A stretch of DNA of 38,451 nt. Origin: DATDYA01 sp035289165 (GTDB lineage: Bacteria > Patescibacteriota > Patescibacteriia > Magasanikbacterales > GWA2-37-8). The DNA is taken from positions 1 through 38,451 of the forward strand of contig DATDYA010000052.1 of the NCBI GenBank assembly GCA_035289165.1, read 5' to 3'. Shown piece by piece: positions 32,651-38,451 of this stretch (within the stretch, counting starts at the first letter, position 1; each line of letters begins with the position of its first letter). The notes under the pieces were generated by a model. It made no database searches. It was not told the origin of the DNA and saw nothing but the letters and a program-made list of their open reading frames with translations. A program made the position numbers and the translations under genes.

Positions 32651-32678
32651 AAAAAATCCCCCGTTTGGAGGATTTTTT
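32651..32678. terminator. Bidirectional terminator between the membrane protein and rplL
   Basis: A 12-bp imperfect stem AAAAAATCCCCC/GGAGGATTTTTT (one C-A mismatch) with loop GTTT lies between two convergent genes. A- and T-runs flank it on both strands, so it can end both. Confidence 0.88.
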
Positions 32679-32691
32679 AAGTAAATTTTAT

Positions 32692-33096
32692 TTACTTCAA
32701 GTTGACTTTACCACCAGCTTCTTCAATCTTCTTCTTCATCTCTTCAGCTTCTTCTTTTTTGACACCCTCTTTAATCATCTTTGGAGCACCGTCAACTAGG
32801 GCTTTAGCGTCAGCTAAACCAAGACCGGTGATTTCTTTAACCGCTTTGATCACGTTGATCTTATTAGCACCGGCTTCAGCTAATTCAACGCTGAATTCAG
32901 TTTTTTCTTCAGCTGGAGCGGCGGTAGCACCAGGAGCAGCAGCCATCATCATAGCTGGAGCGGCGGCGGAAACGCCAAACTTGTCTTCTAAAATTTTAAC
33001 AAGTTCAGCCAAGTCCAAAACGGACATCTTCTCGATTTGTTCGACGAGGGCCTTGAATTTCTCTGGCACCTCAACTACTTTTTGTTCGTCACTCAT
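32692..33096 (-). CDS. rplL: 50S ribosomal protein L7/L12
   Basis: The 134-aa protein has the N-terminal dimerisation helices (VLDLAELVKILEDKFGV), an Ala-rich hinge (AAPAMMMAAAPGATAAPAEE) and the C-terminal domain (KTEFSVELAEAGANKINVIK, GLGLADAKALVDGAPK) that recruits translation GTPases. It is slightly longer than the ~120 aa norm. It starts 22 bases after rplJ and is cotranscribed with it. A convergent terminator follows, so rpoB is not downstream as it is in most bacteria. Confidence 0.98.
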   Translation of the reverse strand: MSDEQKVVEVPEKFKALVEQIEKMSVLDLAELVKILEDKFGVSAAAPAMMMAAAPGATAAPAEEKTEFSVELAEAGANKINVIKAVKEITGLGLADAKALVDGAPKMIKEGVKKEEAEEMKKKIEEAGGKVNLK

Positions 33097-33118
33097 AGTA
33101 TTAAATTAAACTAATTAT

Positions 33119-33643
33119 TTAAGCTTTGGCTTCTTTAATGTTATTAAGAACACTAACCAGGTTACGCAGGTTGCCAGATAAGACATTGACAAAACCGGAA
33201 ACCGGAGCGTTGATTGAGCCCACCACTTTAGCGAGTAATTCTGTCTTACTGGGCAGACTGGCGAGGTTTTTCACCATCGCGGCGTCAATGAATCTACCCT
33301 CGAGTACGCCACCGAAAACAGCGACGACTTCGTGGGTCTTGGCGAAAGTGCTCACGATTTTAGCCGGAGCAACCTCATCACCAGTACCCATAAAACTAGC
33401 GACGCCACCTTGGAATAGGGTTGGGTCGGTATCGGTAAGGCCAGCTTCAGCGAACGCACGCTTGAGCAAGGATTTCTTAGCTGCGAGTACCTGGATGTCG
33501 TTCTGGCGACACAAACCACGTAATTCTTCAGCTTCGCTTACTTTTAAACCTTGAAAGTTGGCGAAAACCACGGCTTTAGCGCCTTTTAATCCTTGGCCTA
33601 AGCTCTCAATGGTTTCTACTTTTTGTTGTTTGGATTTTGCCAT
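33119..33643 (-). CDS. rplJ: 50S ribosomal protein L10
   Basis: L10 forms the base of the ribosomal stalk that carries L7/L12. The 174-aa protein has the core GLKGAKAVVFANFQGLKVSEAEELR-type segment (in part), LLKRAFAEAGL and a C-terminal helix for L12 dimers. It also autoregulates by binding its own leader, which is visible upstream. The start codon lies 2 bases after the T-run of a terminator hairpin, leaving no room for a Shine-Dalgarno sequence. Confidence 0.97.
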   Translation of the reverse strand: MAKSKQQKVETIESLGQGLKGAKAVVFANFQGLKVSEAEELRGLCRQNDIQVLAAKKSLLKRAFAEAGLTDTDPTLFQGGVASFMGTGDEVAPAKIVSTFAKTHEVVAVFGGVLEGRFIDAAMVKNLASLPSKTELLAKVVGSINAPVSGFVNVLSGNLRNLVSVLNNIKEAKA

Positions 33644-33772
33644 ACAAAAAATCTGTGTTAACCACAGACTAATAAACAGTACAAATCGACTTGGAAACCC
33701 TTACTTAAGGGCTTTTTGCACCTCGGCAGGAGATTAAGGTTCGGGGACTCCGAACCACCTGCTGTCTATGGT
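33644..33772 (-). ncRNA. Ribosomal protein L10 leader ending in an intrinsic terminator
   Basis: On the minus strand the transcript holds the L10-leader signature AGACAGCAGGTG followed by CTTAATCTCCTGCCGAGG, where CAGCAGG pairs with CCTGC across a GGTTCGG/CCGAACC hairpin. A second stem CCCTTA/TAAGGG (33698-33711) follows. A 6-bp intrinsic terminator TCTGTG/CACAGA (33652-33657 with 33663-33668) has six Ts ending 2 bases before the rplJ ATG. L10(L12) binding is expected to favour termination, as in Firmicutes. The motif match is strong; the attenuation mechanism is inference. Confidence 0.85.
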
Positions 33773-33778
33773 GAATAG

Positions 33779-33807
33779 ATAATACTAAAAATCACCCCTT
33801 TTGTCAA
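33779..33807 (-). promoter_or_regulatory. Consensus promoter of rplJ-rplL
   Basis: TTGACA (33802-33807), 17 bases and TATTAT (33779-33784) on the minus strand. The -35 box sits in the loop of the terminator hairpin that ends the upstream gene (33791-33815). Confidence 0.85.
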
Positions 33808-33815
33808 GGGGTGAT
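33787..33815 (-). terminator. Terminator of the 661-aa gene, overlapping the rplJ promoter
   Basis: A perfect 8-bp stem ATCACCCC/GGGGTGAT (33791-33798 with 33808-33815) with a 9-base loop, followed by T4, lies 12 bases past the 661-aa gene stop. The loop supplies the -35 box of the next promoter. Confidence 0.85.
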
Positions 33816-33827
33816 CAATAACCAAAA

Positions 33828-35813
33828 CTATGTTTTTTGGTTAGCCCATTCAACTAAAGCTTGAAGTTTTTCTATCTTGGTCTTTTCCCACCGTAATACC
33901 GCACGTGGGTCCTTCGCTACTTCACCAGTCCAGGGAGAAAATGCCAATTTGGCAGTAATTGTTTCAACTAATCTTTGTTTTTCCGCTTTACGATTATAAA
34001 CAGGTTGTGAATCGACCCGCTTCTTTAATTCATCGAGTATTAAATTCCACTCACGGTCCCATTCTTCACTATAGTTACAAAAATCTGCAATGACTGTTCT
34101 CTCGTCTACGGGGCAGTCAAGAACTTTGTTATCGCGGCTTAATTGATATTCTGTCTTTCTTATACTCCTTCGCTGGTCTTCATTTATACCAGAGTCTCTT
34201 TTACCAATAACATAATTAACTTCTTTAGCTAAACGAAAAACCAATTCACTTGTGTTAGTATCTGCCGCCGAAGCTTTTCCGGCGCTTTTTAATATCATTA
34301 CAATTTCAGTAGGGCTACAAGATCGCAAAATTGTTTCGTTCTGAAAAAAATCAAGACCAGCTCGCCGTAAAAAGAGGCTCTTCGAACCACGTTTTTCAAT
34401 CAACCGACGAAGGTTTTGAAGAGCGTTGAAAGTGGTTTCTACTGTCCCGCTCCCCCCCCTTATTTTATCAATAACTCCGCTCATTTCACCCCAATCCGCT
34501 AGTATATTGATCGTAACGAGTTCAGCACCCTGATCATCCCCTTTTGTACACTGGCTATTTAGTAAAAACTGACGCAAACTTTCATATCTCTTAAGTAGGA
34601 GAGCGGACTCGCTACTTTCCCCCTGCTTTCTCACTGAGTCTCTTAATCTGTCTCCCAGTCCCTGTAGATAAAAAGATGCTAATCTGGCCTCGCTATCAGT
34701 CTGAATTATAGCATCAAGATTCAACTTTCTAACTTTATTGTCTGAGGCAGCCGGATTCTTGGCACCGCTCATCATGTCAATTTCTCTGTCAAAAAAATCG
34801 GACAACCTCGCTTGAAGGGTGTGGTCTAGATTTCCCCAATGATCTACCTGATCTAACTTTATTTCGTCACCATCAACAAAAACGTCTCTTTCGTCTTCGT
34901 GTTTAATAACATCTTTTAAAACTTCCCCCCAACGCCTTACACTCAAGGACATTTCACGTTTTATACCACCTTCCACTTCAAATGGCTGACGTTGTTTTAA
35001 TTCTTCCAATTCCGCATGGTGTCTAGCCATGGCCACTTCTAGGGCTTTTTTACCTTGTTCCCTCGCTTGCAGAGCTTCTCGAGCTAGATTAGCCCGAGCC
35101 TCAGCCAAAGCTTGCTCTAAAGGTGCAACCGCCGCCTCACCCGCGTTCATTCCCCGCAATTTTTTAATGGTAGATTCGTAAGTATCTACAACGGTACCTA
35201 AATTTTCTTGCCTTAAGGTGCTCATTGCATCCAAATCTGTTCTTAGCTGTTCTACCTCCGGAATGCTACGCCCATGAAGCTGCACTTCTTTATTAGATAG
35301 TTCACGACTGGTCGGATGTTCTCTCTTGGCAGAGCGTAGTCTTTGACCAAGATGTGAATCTGGCACCTTAAGCCCTGTACTAATAAGGGCCTTCCGGGAA
35401 GCAATGAAATTTGATACTAATTTTTCCGCCATCCATTCTTTAAACCCTTTATCATCTTTCAAAACTTCTTCGTACTGTTTTGCAGATAACTGATCCACAG
35501 TAGTACCCAACTTCCTCGCTCGATCTTCCATATATTCATTCAAGTGTTCTGGTTGCGCCCCACGATAATTTTCAAGCAGAGACAACATGGGTGTTTCTAA
35601 AGTTGCTTCTTCTCGCGGAGGTAACTCGGTTGTTTCATCATCACTATCCCGACGTTCGTCTTTTATACCGAGACTTTGGACTAAAAAATCTTTTAGGGTG
35701 CGTCTAGCGCCAACCTCACCAACACTGCTCTTGTCTTTTTGTAAAGTCGGCCTTGTTTCTGGCTTAGATTCTACCTCAATTGGTGGTTTGGCTTGTCTTT
35801 CTTTATTGGTCAT
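33828..35813 (-). CDS. Large soluble protein of unknown function with coiled coil
   Basis: The 661-aa protein has no signal peptide or membrane helix. The first ~85 residues are charged and disordered-looking (KPPIEVESKPETRPTLQK, ERRDSDDETTELPPREE). Residues about 190-270 are an Ala/Glu/Arg-rich coiled coil (EQALAEARANLAREALQARE). The rest is helical without motifs I recognise. It starts 36 bases downstream of the 296-aa unknown gene and is probably cotranscribed with it. It ends at the terminator before rplJ. No function can be assigned; a cytoplasmic structural or adaptor role is only a guess. Confidence 0.6.
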   Translation of the reverse strand: MTNKERQAKPPIEVESKPETRPTLQKDKSSVGEVGARRTLKDFLVQSLGIKDERRDSDDETTELPPREEATLETPMLSLLENYRGAQPEHLNEYMEDRARKLGTTVDQLSAKQYEEVLKDDKGFKEWMAEKLVSNFIASRKALISTGLKVPDSHLGQRLRSAKREHPTSRELSNKEVQLHGRSIPEVEQLRTDLDAMSTLRQENLGTVVDTYESTIKKLRGMNAGEAAVAPLEQALAEARANLAREALQAREQGKKALEVAMARHHAELEELKQRQPFEVEGGIKREMSLSVRRWGEVLKDVIKHEDERDVFVDGDEIKLDQVDHWGNLDHTLQARLSDFFDREIDMMSGAKNPAASDNKVRKLNLDAIIQTDSEARLASFYLQGLGDRLRDSVRKQGESSESALLLKRYESLRQFLLNSQCTKGDDQGAELVTINILADWGEMSGVIDKIRGGSGTVETTFNALQNLRRLIEKRGSKSLFLRRAGLDFFQNETILRSCSPTEIVMILKSAGKASAADTNTSELVFRLAKEVNYVIGKRDSGINEDQRRSIRKTEYQLSRDNKVLDCPVDERTVIADFCNYSEEWDREWNLILDELKKRVDSQPVYNRKAEKQRLVETITAKLAFSPWTGEVAKDPRAVLRWEKTKIEKLQALVEWANQKT

Positions 35814-35849
35814 ATATAAAAAAATATAGTAATCCTTGTGTTAAATAAA

Positions 35850-36740
35850 TTAATTTGATTCCATAATTTGTTTCTTCACTTCCGAAAGTAGCGGCTGATC
35901 GCCATATGGTTTTAAAAAAACACTGCTTAACCTTTCAATTCCTTTCAGAACAAAGACTTCAATTAACGCTAGAATAAATCTTTGAAAAGCAGAGATTACT
36001 TGAGCCAAGGTTACTCCCTGGTATACAGCTTCGCATTTGCCTTGTTTATCACAATTCAACCGTATTTTCATTATTATTAACTTAGCACTAAAGTATGCTT
36101 CAGTCAACTTCGTTCTTAACTCGTCGTCTAAAATCGAATAAATAAATTTAGTCAGTGATTCGTCTTGGTTAAAATCTGCCCAGAGGCTAGGTACTTGACC
36201 TGAACCAAGGTTAACGTCAGTGCTTTCAAGATATTTTCGTTTTCCTGCCTCACTGGGAGAATCTTGGATGGCTTTGTACATAGTCAAGTAAAAATCTAAA
36301 CAATACATCATGCCTTCATGCTGAAAAAGTTTTAAATCATAGGCTTCCTGCTCTTCCGGAGTCAGCTTTTCTTTTAAACGATTACGGGATTCAGTAAAAT
36401 GTTCGGCGGTTTGGGCTAAGTGGTAAAATTTTTTGACTGCAGACAAGTAGCGATCGACTAATTCCTGCTCTTCCGGGCCCATCTGACCTTCTCCAGCAAA
36501 CAAAGAAGAAACGTACATCAATTGTTTAACGAGAACAAACTCATTCGGTGTACTAGAACGCAAGGCGGTGATCAGGCCCTTAATGTTTTTGGAAGTTTCG
36601 GTACCCTCTTCAATACTTTTCTCGACAACTTCGAGTTCTGGCACAATCTCCATTGCTAACACTTTATAATCTTCATACCACAAAAACAGTGGCCTTTCCG
36701 CTCCCCTTTCTGCGATTTCAACAAATTTTTCTAAAAGCAT
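35850..36740 (-). CDS. Helical soluble protein of unknown function
   Basis: This 296-aa protein is predicted almost entirely helical, with charged segments (ESRNRLKEKLTPEEQEAYDLKL) and a single hydrophobic stretch (TLAQVISAFQRFILALIEVFVL) near residues 244-265 that might be a membrane-associated or core helix. A CDKQGKC motif near 230 is a possible disulfide or metal pair. It starts 14 bases after the Hsp20 gene, so both are likely on one transcript, followed by the 661-aa gene. I do not recognise the family. Confidence 0.6.
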   Translation of the reverse strand: MLLEKFVEIAERGAERPLFLWYEDYKVLAMEIVPELEVVEKSIEEGTETSKNIKGLITALRSSTPNEFVLVKQLMYVSSLFAGEGQMGPEEQELVDRYLSAVKKFYHLAQTAEHFTESRNRLKEKLTPEEQEAYDLKLFQHEGMMYCLDFYLTMYKAIQDSPSEAGKRKYLESTDVNLGSGQVPSLWADFNQDESLTKFIYSILDDELRTKLTEAYFSAKLIIMKIRLNCDKQGKCEAVYQGVTLAQVISAFQRFILALIEVFVLKGIERLSSVFLKPYGDQPLLSEVKKQIMESN

Positions 36741-36754
36741 ATATTTTACTCTTG

Positions 36755-37192
36755 TTACTCCTCCACTACCATAATCGGAATAGAATTGTCTGGTTTGGCC
36801 TTGGGGAGAGATATTGTTAATACACCATGACGATATTCAGCTCTGGCGAGTTCAGGCCGAACATCCGCTGGCAAAACAATAGTGCGGGAGAAACTACCCC
36901 AGAAACATTCCGTAAAGTAGGGTTCAAAACTGGGTGAAGCCGGATTATGCCGGTGTCCTCGAATGGTCAAGAGGTCGTTGTGTAAATGAAGCTCGATGTC
37001 TTCTGGCTTAGTCCCAGCCATCGTAGCGACAATCGCAACCTCTGACTCACTCTGGAGTACGTCAACGCTTAGCTTACCTTCGCCTTCAAGCGTATTTGGT
37101 GCTTCCCCATTTGCCTCTAAAGCCAAAAAGACTGTTTCATCCACAGCCGGCTGATCGAAAAAATTGGCTTTTGCATCTTGCCCGTTAAACAT
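36755..37192 (-). CDS. Small heat-shock protein Hsp20
   Basis: The 145-aa protein has an alpha-crystallin domain at about residues 45-140. It includes VAIVATMAGTKPEDIELHLH, LTIRGHR and the conserved C-terminal signature AEYRHGVLTISLPK, followed by an I-P-I/V-type tail (SIPIMVVEE) used for oligomer contacts. It holds unfolding proteins under stress without ATP. It probably heads the unit with the two unknown proteins downstream, which might be clients or partners; that is inference. Confidence 0.93.
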   Translation of the reverse strand: MFNGQDAKANFFDQPAVDETVFLALEANGEAPNTLEGEGKLSVDVLQSESEVAIVATMAGTKPEDIELHLHNDLLTIRGHRHNPASPSFEPYFTECFWGSFSRTIVLPADVRPELARAEYRHGVLTISLPKAKPDNSIPIMVVEE

Positions 37193-37381
37193 AACTAATA
37201 GTGAGTTATTTCAAATTTTGACCTTAATTTAGCAAAAATTTCCTATAAAATACTGGCCACTCTTTTTTTGGAATTTTTATAAGTTATTTGGCTCTAATAA
37301 ACCAAGAATAAACACTTTTTGAACGAAACTCTGTATGAGTTCACATACCGATAGTATACCAGAAACTGAAATAAAAATGAA
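37193..37381 (-). promoter_or_regulatory. AT-rich upstream region of hsp20
   Basis: This 189-bp gap contains a likely -10 TATACT (37353-37358 on the minus strand, with TTCATT 17 bases upstream). A second AT-rich candidate lies nearer the gene. A short inverted repeat AACTC-TGTAT-GAGTT lies at 37327-37341. No CIRCE-type heat-shock operator (TTAGCACTC repeat) is present, so HrcA control is not supported. Confidence 0.4.
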
Positions 37382-38212
37382 CTAACTATTCAATTTTTTC
37401 TTGCTTTGCCAATTTGGTAAAAAATTCTTTTTGCTGACCACTTTTTTACCAGTCTCTTTCTCTAATTGTTTCCGCGCCGTCCCAGCGACACCACCACCCC
37501 GCCGCGAAACCTTACGGTTTTCCGGTAAACCAACCGGGTGTTCGGTTTGGGTTATTTCTGTCGTCGCCGCTTCACCTAACATGGAGAAAATCAATTCCAA
37601 GTCAGTCATATGATCACGAAGATTTTCTCTTTTCAACCCTTTAACTTTCTTATGCTGGCTAGGTGTTAGATCAAAAGTAGCTTTGGCGATTTCAGCGGTT
37701 AAAATTTGGAATTCTTTGTTCTCCTTAATACCATGTTTTTGCCATTCGTCAGTTAGTGTTTCGCGAACGGCAATACCGCGCATTCTTTTTTCTATCCAAC
37801 TATCTGGATAACCTTTCAGTTTGTACAACATTCTCGTGCGCTTGGTCGCCAGCTCAGGGTTTTCAATTTCCTGTACCCGTTCGTAACCCACCTTAGCCAA
37901 CCAACGTTTAAAAGGTTCGGCTTTTGGCGAAGGAACGGACTGGATGATACGAAAAATACCTTCGGTGTTGGCACAGTCAGTTTCGTACTTTTTACCATCG
38001 GAAGAAACAAGTTTCAGTTGTCGACAAATTGTCGATAACTCAATTTTTTCCTCTTCACTAACCCGAATTTTCATCTTATACCAATAATCTTTAGCATCCA
38101 CACTATCTGTCAGAGCTGCCACTACATCTACAACTGAAAACCACCATTCATTTTGGAATAAAACCTTACGAATTTCCTTATTTTGAAAAACCGCTATTTT
38201 TGTCCCCTCCAT
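37382..38212 (-). CDS. Bro-N domain antirepressor-like protein
   Basis: The 276-aa protein begins with a BRO-N fold (IAVFQNKEIRKVLFQNEWWFSVVDVVAALTDS, here in part) including the WWFSVVDVV core and PKAEPFKRWLAKVGYERVQE, as in phage antirepressors and Bro proteins that bind DNA. The C-terminal half is helical and ends in a basic tail (KKVVSKKNFLPNWQSKKK). Similar stand-alone proteins are common in CPR and Bacteroidetes chromosomes, where their role is unclear. There are no other phage genes nearby, so it is probably a domesticated regulator. It is transcribed from a promoter overlapping a terminator hairpin. Confidence 0.85.
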   Translation of the reverse strand: MEGTKIAVFQNKEIRKVLFQNEWWFSVVDVVAALTDSVDAKDYWYKMKIRVSEEEKIELSTICRQLKLVSSDGKKYETDCANTEGIFRIIQSVPSPKAEPFKRWLAKVGYERVQEIENPELATKRTRMLYKLKGYPDSWIEKRMRGIAVRETLTDEWQKHGIKENKEFQILTAEIAKATFDLTPSQHKKVKGLKRENLRDHMTDLELIFSMLGEAATTEITQTEHPVGLPENRKVSRRGGGVAGTARKQLEKETGKKVVSKKNFLPNWQSKKKLNS

Positions 38213-38243
38213 ATGTTTAAATTAAGTTAAAAGTTATGTGGTG

Positions 38244-38282
38244 ATTATACCAAAAAACAAGATTACCAACAACCTTGTTTTT
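38244..38282 (-). promoter_or_regulatory. Bro-N gene promoter overlapping a terminator hairpin
   Basis: TTGTTG (38267-38272), 17 bases and TATAAT (38244-38249) on the minus strand lie over a 12-bp imperfect hairpin (38253-38264 with 38271-38282) whose stem core ACAAGGTT/AACCTTGT matches those at 10820-10841 and 13007-13037. The hairpin, with its T-run toward the left, could end a transcript arriving from beyond the right edge. Confidence 0.6.
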
Positions 38283-38368
38283 AAGAAAATTCCGGTGCGG
38301 TATGTTCTGGACAAAATTCGAACCTTTTTTGAAAGCAATCCCGACGAGGAAATCTGAAACAATGCGGA

Positions 38369-38418
38369 CGAAGTTTTGCGGAAACAATTTTCTGGGGAAA
38401 GGATTCCGCAAAACTTCG
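38369..38418. repeat. 15-bp inverted repeat at the right edge
   Basis: CGAAGTTTTGCGGAA (38369-38383) pairs perfectly with its complement (38404-38418) across a 20-base gap. No coding gene was found between 38284 and 38451. The stem could fold as a hairpin; a T-run follows on the plus strand near 38427-38433. Its copy number elsewhere in the genome cannot be judged from this window. Confidence 0.6.
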
Positions 38419-38451
38419 GCTGATTCCTTTTTTCTGAATTCGGATGTCGCA

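Noticed and set aside
37382..38212. Prophage indicated by the Bro-N antirepressor-like gene
   Set aside because: No integrase, terminase, capsid or lysis gene is nearby; neighbours are Hsp20 and ribosomal genes.
1..38451. CRISPR array or cas genes
   Set aside because: No regularly spaced direct repeats and no Cas-like protein were found.
1..38451. UGA recoding as in Gracilibacteria or Absconditabacteria
   Set aside because: Genes end normally at UGA (for example the DEAD-box helicase) and full-length proteins result with the standard code; tRNA-Trp has only the CCA anticodon.

Overview
The window reads as a slice of a Candidate Phyla Radiation (Patescibacteria, most likely Parcubacteria-type) chromosome. 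Signs are a T4SS_pilin-like small membrane protein, a DUF4012 protein, a shortened TsaB, a SecA with an extra block in its first nucleotide-binding domain, many hypothetical proteins and very tight packing. The standard code applies: UGA is a real stop, for example of the DEAD-box helicase. Most genes lie on the minus strand. The plus-strand exceptions are a 37-aa basic protein, a LexA-methyltransferase fusion, a GC-rich broken gene and a 769-aa membrane protein. The finer assignment to a lineage is inference.

Layout. 1-8.3 kb: a promoter with two identical palindromes firing out of the left edge, then secA, a DEDD exonuclease, two small membrane proteins, msrB, an M13 metallopeptidase and a U32 tRNA-modification protein. 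8.3-12.2 kb: an ABC-2 exporter pair, a nucleotidyltransferase and a DEAD-box helicase with a long structured leader. 12.2-15.8 kb: a tiny basic protein, an AAA_28 ATPase and a restriction-modification island. In the island a complete LexA-like self-cleaving repressor is fused to a cytosine-5 DNA methyltransferase and faces a probable restriction endonuclease tail to tail. 15.7-20.9 kb: tRNA-Trp, rpmG, tRNA-Thr(GGT), tRNA-Thr(TGT), tRNA-Tyr, a TPR protein, tpiA, an M16 peptidase and glycyl-tRNA synthetase, the last preceded by a compact glycine T-box. 20.9-24.6 kb: frr, an Asp-box lipoprotein, holB and a glycosyltransferase. 24.7-25.2 kb: a GC-rich frameshifted gene. 25.2-30.2 kb: mreB, a DUF4012 protein, a membrane GT2 glycosyltransferase, tsaB and an HTH/nucleotidyltransferase-like regulator. 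30.3-32.6 kb: a large membrane protein with a PP2C-like remnant and a propeller-like C-terminus. 32.7-33.8 kb: rplL and rplJ with an L10 leader. 33.8-38.2 kb: two unknown soluble proteins, Hsp20 and a Bro-N antirepressor-like protein, then an inverted-repeat region at the right edge.

The most promising system is the LexA-methyltransferase fusion with its partner nuclease beside tRNA-Trp. All LexA self-cleavage residues (Ala-Gly site, Ser, Lys) and all core methyltransferase motifs are visible. This suggests a DNA-damage-responsive restriction-modification switch: if the nuclease cuts the host chromosome, RecA-stimulated autocleavage could derepress the protective methyltransferase. That circuit is a hypothesis. 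The second group of interest is regulatory RNA and promoter architecture: a T-box whose Stem I is apparently reduced to a short hairpin presenting GGC, an L10 leader ending in an intrinsic terminator that abuts the rplJ start codon, and promoters whose -35 box lies inside a terminator hairpin.
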